DNA of 64,000 nt from contig JAEZWW010000117.1 in assembly GCA_023442945.1 (NCBI GenBank), positions 66,224-130,223 on the forward strand, read 5' to 3'. Origin of the DNA: Pseudomonadota bacterium. GTDB taxonomy: Bacteria; Pseudomonadota; Gammaproteobacteria; Burkholderiales; Burkholderiaceae_C. The notes below the pieces were generated by a model. That model was not told the origin of the DNA, ran no database searches, and was given only the letters and a program-made list of their open reading frames with translations. The position numbers were made by a program, and so were the translations under genes. Below, one piece after another: positions 32,859 to 40,733 of this stretch (within the stretch, counting starts at the first letter, position 1; each line of letters begins with the position of its first letter).

Positions 32859-34415
32859 ATGGCCGCACCTCAGGCTCCGATGGCCCATCCGCCGCTGACG
32901 GGCAGCACGCGCGTGCTGGGCACGCTGGCCTTGTCGGCGGCCACGTTCATGAACGTGCTGGATTCGTCGATCGCCAACGTGTCGCTGCCGGCGATTTCGG
33001 GCGACCTGGGCGTCAGCACGGTCCAGGGCACCTGGGTCATCACCAGTTTCGCCGTCGCCAACGCCATTTCCGTGCCGCTGACCGGCTGGCTCACGCAGCG
33101 CCTGGGGCAGGTGCGCTTGTTCATCGGCAGTGTGCTGCTGTTCGTGCTGGCGTCCTGGCTGTGCGGCCTGGCGCCGAACATGACCTTGCTGATTGCCTTC
33201 CGGGCGCTGCAGGGCTTTGTCGCCGGGCCGATGATTCCGCTGTCGCAGACGCTGCTGTTGTCGAGCTACCCACCGGCCAAGGCGGGCCTGGCCATGGCGA
33301 TGTGGTCCATCACCACGCTGGTGGCGCCGATCATGGGGCCGCTCTTGGGCGGCTGGATCACCGACAACGTCAGCTGGCCGTGGATCTTCTACATCAACGT
33401 CCCGGTCGGTCTGGTCGCCGCGGGCGCGACCTGGCTGATCTACCGCGACCGTGAGACCGCCACGCGCAAGCTGCCGATCGACGTGGTCGGCCTGGCGCTG
33501 CTGGTGGTCTGGGTCGGCTCGCTGCAGCTGATGCTGGACAAGGGCAAGGAGCTGGACTGGTTCCACTCGCCGCTGATCATTGGCTTTGCCGTGGTCGCTG
33601 TGGTCGGCCTCGCGTTCTTCCTGGTGTGGGAGCTGACGGACGAGCACCCGGTGGTGGACCTGTCGCTGTTCAAGCGGCGCAATTTCTGGGCCGGTGCGCT
33701 GGCCTTGTCGGTGGGTTACGGCCTGTTCTTCGGCAACGTGGTGCTGCTGCCGCTGTGGCTGCAGCAGTTCATGGGTTACACGGCAACGCAGGCGGGCATG
33801 GTCATGGCACCGGTGGGCTTGCTGGCCATCGTGCTGTCGCCCATCGTCGGGCTGACCATCAGCCGGGTGGACCCGCGCATTTACGCCAGCCTGTCGTTCG
33901 TGGTGTTCGCGCTCGTGCTGTGGATGCGCTCGCAGTTCACCACGCAGACCGATTTCGCCACCTTCATGGTGCCGACGATCATCCAGGGCATCGCGATGGC
34001 GGGCTTTTTCATCCCGCTGGTGACGATCACGCTGTCGGGCATCGAGCCTTCGCGCATCCCAGCCGCGTCGGGCCTGTCCAACTTCACCCGCATCACCGCG
34101 GGCGCCATGGGCACGTCGATCGCGACCACGCTGTGGGAGGACCGCGCGGCCATGCACCACGCGCAGCTGGCCGAGTCGATCAACCACGGCAGCCCGGTGG
34201 CCATGGAAACCCTGCGCCAGCTGGAAGCGGGTGGCATGAGCCACCAGCAAGCCCTGGGCGTGGTGAACAACCTGGTGACGCAGCAGGCCTTCATGCTGTC
34301 GACGCAGGAGGTGTTTTACGCCTCGGCCCTGCTGTTCCTCAGCCTGATCGCCGTCGTGTGGCTGGCGGGGCGCCCCAAGGGTGGGGCATCGGCCGACGCG
34401 GCCGGCGCGCATTGA
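32859..34415 (+). CDS. EmrB-type MFS drug transporter (DHA2, 14 TM)
   Basis: The 518-aa permease begins with helix 1 and the DHA2 motif LDSSIANVSLPAISGDLGVS, followed by GTWVITSFAVANAISVPLTG and motif A-like TGWLTQRLGQVRLF. Motif C-like TLVAPIMGPLLGGWI follows. Fourteen helices fit the DHA2 family of H+-coupled drug exporters that work with EmrA and TolC-type proteins. Last gene of the marR operon. Substrates are not predictable; the organisation matches pumps for hydrophobic weak acids or uncouplers. Confidence 0.92.
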   Translation: MAAPQAPMAHPPLTGSTRVLGTLALSAATFMNVLDSSIANVSLPAISGDLGVSTVQGTWVITSFAVANAISVPLTGWLTQRLGQVRLFIGSVLLFVLASWLCGLAPNMTLLIAFRALQGFVAGPMIPLSQTLLLSSYPPAKAGLAMAMWSITTLVAPIMGPLLGGWITDNVSWPWIFYINVPVGLVAAGATWLIYRDRETATRKLPIDVVGLALLVVWVGSLQLMLDKGKELDWFHSPLIIGFAVVAVVGLAFFLVWELTDEHPVVDLSLFKRRNFWAGALALSVGYGLFFGNVVLLPLWLQQFMGYTATQAGMVMAPVGLLAIVLSPIVGLTISRVDPRIYASLSFVVFALVLWMRSQFTTQTDFATFMVPTIIQGIAMAGFFIPLVTITLSGIEPSRIPAASGLSNFTRITAGAMGTSIATTLWEDRAAMHHAQLAESINHGSPVAMETLRQLEAGGMSHQQALGVVNNLVTQQAFMLSTQEVFYASALLFLSLIAVVWLAGRPKGGASADAAGAH

Positions 34416-34463
34416 CGCCTGGGGCAGAGCAGGGCGGCAGGCCCGACGCTGCGCTTGGCGCGG

Positions 34464-35150
34464 TCAGTCGGGTGTCCGGCGCGCGCGGGCGCGTGCCAAC
34501 GCGGCTTCGATGGTGGCGCGCTTGCGGTCCAGTTCGGCCGGCGTGGCGTTCTTGACCAGCTCCGGCAGCCTGGCCAGCTTGTCCTGCGCCTTGGCTTCAA
34601 GCCTTTTGGCGTTCTCGCCGGCGCTGCGCTTGCGCCGGGTGCTCGTTTTTTCATGGCGAATTCGCGCATCGTCCGCCTGTGCTGGGCTCCAGGCCTGCCA
34701 GCCGGTGCGGCTGCCGGTGACGTTTTCCAGCGCGATGCAGTCGACGGGGCAGACCGGAATGCACAGCTCGCAGCCGGTGCAGTCGGCTTCGATCACCGTG
34801 TGCATGCGCTTGTTGCCACCGACGATGCAGTCCACCGGGCAAGCCTTGATGCACAGCGTGCAGCCGATGCACCAGGCTTCATCGATCCAGGCGACGTGGC
34901 GCGGGCCTTCGGTGCCAAAGTCGGGGTTGAGGGCTTGCACCGGCTGGCCGGTCACCGCCGCCAGCCGCTGGATGCCTTCCGCGCCGCCCGGCGGGCACTG
35001 GTTGATGGCGGCCTCACCCTGCACGATGGCCCGTGCGTAGGCCGCGCAGTCCGGGTAGCCGCAGCGCGTGCACTGGGTCTGCGGCAGCACCGCCAGCACT
35101 TTGTGGGCGAGCTCGTCCTGGGCTTCGGGGGTGGGCGTGTCGGAACGCAT
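34464..35150 (-). CDS. RnfB/RsxB-like iron-sulfur protein, orphan
   Basis: The 228-aa protein has the RnfB four-Cys cluster at residues 27-52 (CTRCGYPDCAAYARAI... QCPPGG) and two ferredoxin-type 4Fe-4S motifs (CIGCTLCIKACPVDC and CTGCELCIPVCPVDC). A basic helical tail follows. The N-terminal membrane helix of true RnfB is missing and no rnfACDGE genes are nearby. Such stand-alone RnfB-like ferredoxins are common in Betaproteobacteria and probably serve as soluble electron carriers. Start ATG 35150. Confidence 0.88.
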   Translation of the reverse strand: MRSDTPTPEAQDELAHKVLAVLPQTQCTRCGYPDCAAYARAIVQGEAAINQCPPGGAEGIQRLAAVTGQPVQALNPDFGTEGPRHVAWIDEAWCIGCTLCIKACPVDCIVGGNKRMHTVIEADCTGCELCIPVCPVDCIALENVTGSRTGWQAWSPAQADDARIRHEKTSTRRKRSAGENAKRLEAKAQDKLARLPELVKNATPAELDRKRATIEAALARARARRTPD

Positions 35151-35162
35151 CGGGGCCGTGGT

Positions 35163-35193
35163 GAAAACGAGAACGCCCGCAGGCGCGGGCGTT
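35163..35193 (-). terminator. Hairpin downstream of phaZ
   Basis: The perfect 9-bp stem AACGCCCGC/GCGGGCGTT (35172-35193) is followed on the minus strand by a weak CTCGTTTTC tract. It lies 22 bp after the phaZ stop codon and may terminate that transcript. Confidence 0.55.
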
Positions 35194-35215
35194 GGGGCGG
35201 GTTGCGCGCGCCCGA

Positions 35216-36835
35216 TCAGCGTGCGCTGGCCTGGCGGCGTTTGGCGGTGGCCTTGGGCGCAGCGACCTTGGCGGCCGGCTTGCGCGCGGTCCGGGTGGTC
35301 TTGCCAGCGGCGGCGCCATTGACGGCGGCGGCTTTGGCAGGCGTGGCGCTTCGGCGCTTGGCGGGCGTGGGGCGCGTCACCGCCGCCAGATCCACCACCA
35401 CGGGCGGCAGCAGCGGCGCTGCCAGCGTGACGGGGTCCAGCACCTCGGCTTCTGGCGGACCTTCCACCGGGTCGATGTGCAAATGGTGGTGGTCCGCTTC
35501 GCGTTCGGCCACCACGGCGCGGCGAACGGCGACGGGGGCCGGTGTGGCGATGTCGTCTTCGGCGGCCGCCTTGGCGTGGAAGTCGGCAATGAAGGCTTTC
35601 ACCTGCGGGTACACCACGGTGCGCCAGCGGCGGCCGCTGAAGATGCCGTAGTGGCCTGCGCCCTTGACTTCCAGGTGGTCACCTTCGCGGCGCACGATCT
35701 TCTTGCACAGGTTGTGCGCGGCGCGGGTCTGGCCGGCGCCCGAGATGTCGTCCAGCTCGCCTTCAACGGTGAGCAGCGCGGTGCCGGTGATGTCCTGCGG
35801 GCGCACGCGTTCGATGTTGCCAGCGGGCGAGCGCACGTCCCAGGTGCCGTGCACCAGGTTGAAGTCCTGGAACACCGTCTTGATGGTTTCCAGGTAATAG
35901 TCGGCGTCCATGTCGAGCACGGCGTTGTACTCGTCGTAGAACTTGCGGTGCGTGTCGGCGCTGGACTGGTCGCCCTTGATCAGGTCGCGGAAGTAGTCGT
36001 AGTGGCTGCTGGTGTGGCGGTCCGGGTTCATGGCGATGAAGCCGGCGTGCTGCAGAAAGCCCGGGTACACGCGGCGACCGGCGCCGGGGTAGTTGGGCGG
36101 CACGCGGTAGATCACGTTGTTCTCGAACCATTCAAAGCTGCGCTGCACGGCCAGGTCGTTCACGGCCGTGGGCGACTTGCGGGCGTCGATCGGGCCGCCC
36201 ATCATGGTCATGGTGATGGGGGTCTTCTCGCCGCGCGAGGCCATCAGCGACACGGCGGCCAGCACCGGCACGGTGGGCTGGCACACGCTGATGACGTGGC
36301 AGTTGCCGTACTTGCCCTGCAGGTGGCGGATGAAGTCCTGCACGTAGTTGATGTAGTCGTCCAGGTGGAATTCACCTTCGGACAGCGGCACCATGCAGGC
36401 GTTCTTCCAGTCGGTGATGTAGACCTTGTGGCCTTCCAGCATGGTGCGCACGGTGTCGCGCAGCAGGGTCGCGTAGTGGCCCGACAGCGGCGCCACCACC
36501 AGCACGGGCGGTTGGCCTTTGAGCTTTTCCAGCGTCGCCGGGTCGTCGGAAAAGCGCTTGAAGCGCAGCAGCTCGCAAAAGGGCTTGTCCAGCTCAACGC
36601 GCTCGTCGATGGCGACTTCCACCCCATCGACCGGCACCTTGCGGATGCCGAATTCGGGCTTTTCGTAGTCCTTGGCCAGGCGGTAGAACAGCGAATAGGC
36701 GGCGGCCACGCGCTGGGCGAGGGGCGTTTGCCCCATCATCGAGTGCGAATTGCCGAACATCTTGGAGGCGGCTTCGGCCATTCCAGCGAAAGGCTCGAGC
36801 AGCGAACGCTGCGCTTCGTAGATTTGATAGAGCAT
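35216..36835 (-). CDS. phaZ: Intracellular polyhydroxybutyrate depolymerase with basic tail
   Basis: From ATG 36835 (MLYQIYEAQRSLLEPF) the product is 539 aa. It matches the Ralstonia-type intracellular PHB depolymerase: active-site Cys185 in VISVCQPTV, Asp in VEGELDDIS (362/363) and His395 in KGAGHYGIF correspond to the known Cys-Asp-His triad. It mobilises carbon-storage granules. About 110 residues follow the catalytic domain. The last about 50 are Ala/Lys/Pro/Arg-rich (TPAKRRSATPAKAAA and KPAAKVAAPKATAKRR), like histone H1 or the DNA-binding tails of PhaM and PhaF. That tail makes the protein longer than the typical about 410-420 aa. Confidence 0.9.
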   Translation of the reverse strand: MLYQIYEAQRSLLEPFAGMAEAASKMFGNSHSMMGQTPLAQRVAAAYSLFYRLAKDYEKPEFGIRKVPVDGVEVAIDERVELDKPFCELLRFKRFSDDPATLEKLKGQPPVLVVAPLSGHYATLLRDTVRTMLEGHKVYITDWKNACMVPLSEGEFHLDDYINYVQDFIRHLQGKYGNCHVISVCQPTVPVLAAVSLMASRGEKTPITMTMMGGPIDARKSPTAVNDLAVQRSFEWFENNVIYRVPPNYPGAGRRVYPGFLQHAGFIAMNPDRHTSSHYDYFRDLIKGDQSSADTHRKFYDEYNAVLDMDADYYLETIKTVFQDFNLVHGTWDVRSPAGNIERVRPQDITGTALLTVEGELDDISGAGQTRAAHNLCKKIVRREGDHLEVKGAGHYGIFSGRRWRTVVYPQVKAFIADFHAKAAAEDDIATPAPVAVRRAVVAEREADHHHLHIDPVEGPPEAEVLDPVTLAAPLLPPVVVDLAAVTRPTPAKRRSATPAKAAAVNGAAAGKTTRTARKPAAKVAAPKATAKRRQASAR

Positions 36836-36854
36836 GGGCAATGGGAGGGAACTA

Positions 36855-36880
36855 ACCAAATTGTTGCGATGCAATATAAC
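36855..36880. promoter_or_regulatory. AT-rich promoter-proximal motif before phaZ
   Basis: TTGTTGCGATGCAATATAAC lies 20-40 bp before the phaZ start and contains TTGC-GAT-GCAA, a short inverted repeat of the kind bound by PHB-cycle repressors such as PhaR. The assignment is tentative. Confidence 0.35.
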
Positions 36881-37118
36881 GCAGCTGGCCTCAAATTGCA
36901 GTCGGTTGTAACCACTAATCCGGTGTAGGAGGGCCGCGCCCTGGCGCCGCCGACGGGCGGCGCGCCTACCCAGCCCAGCACAGGAACATCAGCTTGCGTG
37001 AGGCTGACGTGGTTCCCCCCTGCGCCCCGTGCGTGTCGCGCGCGCGACCTGCCGGAAGGTGCTGTGCCGCCGGCAGTACCGGCAGCTGTTGGAAGCGCCA
37101 CAGGTATCATGCCCGCCC

Positions 37119-37922
37119 ATGACCTCCGGCTTCTCGCTCTACGACTGGCTGATGGGCCTCGGGCGGGGGCTGTTGCGCTGGGCGCTGGGTTGGTGGATCG
37201 TCGTTTTCATCGGCGCGCAGCTGGCCGTGCTGGCGTTTTCACCGTCCAGCTACCAGCGCGAATCCCGGGGCGTGGTGCTGCGCCAGCTGTACTTCGCCGC
37301 CGGCCCTGGTTTGCCCGGGTTCACCACGCTGATGGCGCTGTTCAACGTGGTGTTGATCCGCATCCTGGTGGTCACCGCCTTCGCCTACGGGCTGACGCAG
37401 TACGCGCTGGATGCGGTCGTGCGCGTGCTGCTGCTGGAGCTGATTCCCCTGATTGCCGCCTTGTTTGTGGCGGTCGAATACACGATCCCCGGCGGGTCCG
37501 AGCTCTACAAGCTGCGCCGCAGCGGCGAATTGGACGCCATGCGCGCCCGCGGGATCGACCCGCTCAGCCGCGAGGTGCTGCCGCGGGTGCTGGCCGGCAT
37601 GTTCGCGGTGCTGCTGCTGGCCCTGCTGAGCTGCCTGTTGTCGCTGGTGCTGGCCTACGTGGCGGTGCATGGTTTCACTGTCGCGGGCGTGGCCTCGTTC
37701 AACCACGTGGTCGGTAACATCTTCAACCCTGTGGTGTCGCTGATCTTCACCATGAAGACGCTGGCGTTCGCCATCGCGGTGGCGCTGCTGCCGGTCGCCA
37801 ACGCCCTGCGCGACATCCCGCACCGGCCGTCGCGCACCAGTGTGGAGCTGCAAGGCCTGGTGCAGATGTTCGTGCTGATGCTGGTGATCGAGATCGCCTC
37901 GCTCGTGGGCAACTACTATTGA
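37119..37922 (+). CDS. MlaE-family ABC transporter permease
   Basis: The 267-aa inner-membrane protein starts MTSGFSLYDWLMGLGRGLLR and carries the MlaE signatures PLIAALFVAVEYTIPGGSEL, LYKLRRSGELDAMRARGIDP and LLPVANALRDIP. In the Mla system the permease shuttles phospholipids between the inner membrane and a periplasmic MCE protein, powered by an ATPase. The MCE gene follows after 7 bp, but no ATPase gene is present in the cluster. The divergent phaZ gene lies upstream. Confidence 0.87.
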   Translation: MTSGFSLYDWLMGLGRGLLRWALGWWIVVFIGAQLAVLAFSPSSYQRESRGVVLRQLYFAAGPGLPGFTTLMALFNVVLIRILVVTAFAYGLTQYALDAVVRVLLLELIPLIAALFVAVEYTIPGGSELYKLRRSGELDAMRARGIDPLSREVLPRVLAGMFAVLLLALLSCLLSLVLAYVAVHGFTVAGVASFNHVVGNIFNPVVSLIFTMKTLAFAIAVALLPVANALRDIPHRPSRTSVELQGLVQMFVLMLVIEIASLVGNYY

Positions 37923-37929
37923 GCGCCCG

Positions 37930-39027
37930 ATGACCGATACCCCACGCCCCCCGCCGCCACCGGACGAGCCCGCCAACCCGCCCAGCCTGCCTGAGCCGAA
38001 AGCGCCGCGCCTGTCTGCCGCAGCAGAGGAGTTGACCCGCGCCGCCCCGGTGCCGCCGGCCAGCCGCTGGTCGGTGCGCCGGCTGGAAGTGCGCGCCGGG
38101 CTGCTGCTGCTGTTGATGGCGCTGCTGGTGGCCGGCTCGGTGTTTTACCTGCTGTGGGTGCGCGGTGCCTTCGAAGCCACGCAGCAGCTGTACCTGACCA
38201 CCGACGACTCCGAAGGCGTGGTCGTGGGCATGGACATGACGTTTTCGGGCTTTCCCGTCGGGCGCGTCAGCCGGATCGAGCTGGCCGACCAGGGCCAGGT
38301 CCGCATCCACGTCGAGGTGCCGGTCAAGTCGGCGCACTGGCTGCGCATCTCCAGCGTCTTCACGCTGGAAAAAGGCATCGTTGGCGCGGCGCGGCTGCGC
38401 GCCTTCACCGGCATTCTGGACGACCCCCCCTTGCCGCCGGACGCCGAACGCGTGGTGCTGCGCGGCGACGTCTCGGCTGAGATCCCGAAGATGGTGGCCG
38501 ACGCGCGCGATGTGCTGCAAAACGTCAACCAGCTCACCGCGGCCGAATCGGCGCTGTACGCGTCGCTGAACGAGGTGCGCACTTTCACCCAGCGCCTGAA
38601 CAGCAACAAGGGCGGCCTGGTCGCCGCCATGACCGGCAACGAGGCCGACGCCAAGCAGGTCGCCGAGTTGCTGTCGCGCACCAACCAGCTGGTCAAGAAC
38701 CTCGACAGCGTCGCCGTGCGCGTGGACGGCGTGGTGCGCAAGGCCGACCAGCAGGTGCTGGGCAAGGAAGGCCTGGTCACCGACGCGCAGGTCGCCGTGC
38801 GCGAGCTGAACAAGCTGCTGCAGGACGCGCGCCAGACCGTGGTCCAGGTCGACGCGGTGCTGAAGGAAGTGCAGGGCGTGGCCGGCAACGCGCGTGAAGC
38901 CACCGACAACCTGGGCGATTTGCGCAGCGACGTGGAAGCCAGCCTGCGCAAGATCGACGCGCTGATCACCGACCTGAACCGCAAATGGCCGTTTGCGCCC
39001 AAGGACAAGGAGGTCAAGCTGCCATGA
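37930..39027 (+). CDS. MCE-domain (MlaD-like) lipid-transport protein
   Basis: The 365-aa protein has a Pro-rich cytoplasmic N-terminus, one membrane helix at residues 55-78, an MCE domain (TTDDSEGVVVGMDMTFSGFP then VGRVSRIELAD), and a long helical C-terminal part with heptad-like hydrophobic spacing. It would be anchored in the inner membrane with the MCE ring in the periplasm. It lies between the MlaE-like permease and a lipoprotein gene and overlaps the latter by four bases. Confidence 0.87.
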   Translation: MTDTPRPPPPPDEPANPPSLPEPKAPRLSAAAEELTRAAPVPPASRWSVRRLEVRAGLLLLLMALLVAGSVFYLLWVRGAFEATQQLYLTTDDSEGVVVGMDMTFSGFPVGRVSRIELADQGQVRIHVEVPVKSAHWLRISSVFTLEKGIVGAARLRAFTGILDDPPLPPDAERVVLRGDVSAEIPKMVADARDVLQNVNQLTAAESALYASLNEVRTFTQRLNSNKGGLVAAMTGNEADAKQVAELLSRTNQLVKNLDSVAVRVDGVVRKADQQVLGKEGLVTDAQVAVRELNKLLQDARQTVVQVDAVLKEVQGVAGNAREATDNLGDLRSDVEASLRKIDALITDLNRKWPFAPKDKEVKLP

Positions 39028-39725
39028 GCCGTTTCGCCACCTTGACCCACTTCATCGCTGCGCCGCAACGCCGCCTGAGTGCTATGGCTTTGGTAGCTGC
39101 CTGCGCACTGTCCGCCTGCGCCAGCGGCCCAAAAGTGCCGGACTGGAAGGTCAACGCCATCGGCCATCTCGAACGCTTCACCGAGGCGTATTTGAAAGGC
39201 GACGCCCGCGTCGAGGCGCGCGAATTCGAGCTGGCACGCGCCGAAACCGCCCGCACCGGCCGGCCGGAATTGGTGGCGCGGATTGAGCTGAACCGCTGCG
39301 CCGCCCACGTGGCCAGCCTGGACTTCGGGCCGTGCACCGGCTTCGAGCCGCTGCGCCCTGACGCGGCAGCGCCGGAAATCGCCTACGCCGCCTACCTGAC
39401 CGGCCAGCCGCTGGCTGGCGCGCAGGCCGCGCTGCTGCCGGAACACCACCGCGCCGTGGCGGCTGGCACATCGGCGGCACTGCCCCCGGCCGACGACCCG
39501 CTCGGCCGCCTGATCGCCGCCGGCGTCTTGCTGCAACGCAGCCAAGCCACGCCCGACGTGGTGGCCGCGGCGGTCGACACCGCGTCGGCCCAAGGTTGGC
39601 GCCGACCGCTGCTGGCCTGGCTGGGCGTGCAGGCGCGCCTGGCCGAAGCGCGTGGGGACGTGCAGGAGGCCGAGCGCGTCAAGCGCCGCATGGATCTGGT
39701 GCAGCCGCCAGCGCCGAAGCGCTGA
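39024..39725 (+). CDS. Hypothetical lipoprotein linked to the MCE system
   Basis: The 233-aa product has an N-terminal signal peptide with lipobox LSAC (lipidated Cys32). The mature part is mostly alpha-helical with paired Ala/Arg/Glu-rich segments and two further Cys. I do not recognise a family; it is not obviously PqiC. Coupling to the MCE gene by an ATGA overlap suggests a role in the same envelope lipid-transport system. Part of the signal peptide (SAMALVAACALS) is encoded by a family A repeat. Confidence 0.72.
   Translation: MSRFATLTHFIAAPQRRLSAMALVAACALSACASGPKVPDWKVNAIGHLERFTEAYLKGDARVEAREFELARAETARTGRPELVARIELNRCAAHVASLDFGPCTGFEPLRPDAAAPEIAYAAYLTGQPLAGAQAALLPEHHRAVAAGTSAALPPADDPLGRLIAAGVLLQRSQATPDVVAAAVDTASAQGWRRPLLAWLGVQARLAEARGDVQEAERVKRRMDLVQPPAPKR
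39078..39112 (+). repeat. Family A repeat encoding a signal-peptide core
   Basis: TGGTAGCTGCCTGCGCACTG matches the forward core. It is read in frame as VAACALS, directly before the lipidated Cys of the lipoprotein. Confidence 0.7.
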
Positions 39726-39727
39726 AT

Positions 39728-39790
39728 GTTGCTATGGTTTGAGTAGCTGGCCGCGCTGGTGGCTGTAGGGCCAGAGCCCGTTTTCATTCA
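39728..39790 (+). repeat. Family A repeat, intergenic
   Basis: GAGTAGCTGGCCGCGCTGGT then GGCTGTAGGGCCAGAGCCCG is a full forward copy in the gap between the convergent lipoprotein and fpr genes. Confidence 0.85.
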
Positions 39791-39821
39791 AAAACAGGTT
39801 GCGCGCACCAAGGCTCGCGGC

Positions 39822-40595
39822 TTACTGGTCGACGAAGGCGCGTTCGACCACGTAGTCGCCCGGTGTCGTGGTGTTGCCTTCGTTGAATTCGCGCTTTTCC
39901 AGCACGCTCTTGATCGACTTCAGCATTTCCGGGCTGCCGCACAGCATGACGCGGTCGGTGGTGGGGTTGAGTTCGGGCAGGCCGAGGTCGCGCGCCATCT
40001 GGCCGCTTTCGATCAGGTCGGGGATGCGGCCTTTGGTCGGGAACTCTTCGCGCGTCACCGTGGGGTAGTACTTCAGCTGCTGGCGCACCATCTCGCCCAG
40101 GAATTCGTGCTCACGCAAATCCTGCGTGATGTAGTCGTGGTAGGCCAGCTCGCTCACCAGGCGGCAGCCGTGCACCAGGATCACTTCCTCGAATTTCTCG
40201 TAGGTGTCCGGGTCGCGGATGATGCTCATGAACGGCGCCAGGCCGGTGCCGGTGCCGAACATGTACAGGCGCTTGCCCGGCAGCAGGTAGTCGATCAGCA
40301 GCGTGCCGGTGGGCTTGTGCCCGACGATCACCTTGTCGCCCGGCTGGATGCTTTGCAGGCGGCTGGTCAGCGGGCCGTCGGGCACCTTGATGCTGAGGAA
40401 TTCCAGCGTTTCCTCGTAATTGGCGCTGGCGATGGAGTAGGCGCGCAGCAGCGGCTTGTCGTTGACGCGCAGGCCGATCATGGTGAAGTGGCCGTTCGAA
40501 AAACGCAGGCTGGGGCTGCGCGTCGTCGTGAACGAGAACAGACGGTCCGTCCAATGGTGGACGGTGAGGACTTCTTCTTCGTCGAAAGCGGCCAT
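39822..40595 (-). CDS. fpr: Ferredoxin/flavodoxin-NADP+ reductase
   Basis: The 257-aa enzyme has FAD-binding LLRAYSIASANYEETLEFLS, NADP-binding GTGTGLAPFMSIIRDP, a second nucleotide motif VMLCGSPEML, and the conserved bacterial C-terminus VERAFVDQ. It passes electrons between NADPH and ferredoxin or flavodoxin in the cytoplasm, for redox balance and oxidative stress. Length and start match class I bacterial Fpr. Transcribed alone. Confidence 0.93.
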   Translation of the reverse strand: MAAFDEEEVLTVHHWTDRLFSFTTTRSPSLRFSNGHFTMIGLRVNDKPLLRAYSIASANYEETLEFLSIKVPDGPLTSRLQSIQPGDKVIVGHKPTGTLLIDYLLPGKRLYMFGTGTGLAPFMSIIRDPDTYEKFEEVILVHGCRLVSELAYHDYITQDLREHEFLGEMVRQQLKYYPTVTREEFPTKGRIPDLIESGQMARDLGLPELNPTTDRVMLCGSPEMLKSIKSVLEKREFNEGNTTTPGDYVVERAFVDQ

Positions 40596-40733
40596 GGTAG
40601 GTGCGGTGCCGCGCGTCGGCGGGCGGGTTCAATCCAGGGGGAAGCGGGTATTGTCGCACTGCAGCATAGACGCATCCACTCTATGGATATGCGCTGGCGG
40701 CATAAGCCGCGGGGGCCTTTTGGCGCGGCCGCT

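Noticed and set aside
31758..34412. Minus-strand frame of 884 codons opposite the emrA and emrB genes
   Set aside because: His/Arg/Gln-rich shadow of well-supported efflux genes.
34464..35150. Part of a complete Rnf electron-transport complex
   Set aside because: None of the other rnf genes is adjacent and the protein lacks the N-terminal membrane helix.
36941..36962. Perfect GC hairpin GCGCCGCC/GGCGGCGC between phaZ and the MlaE-like gene
   Set aside because: No T-run on either strand and it lies upstream of both genes, so I do not call it a terminator.
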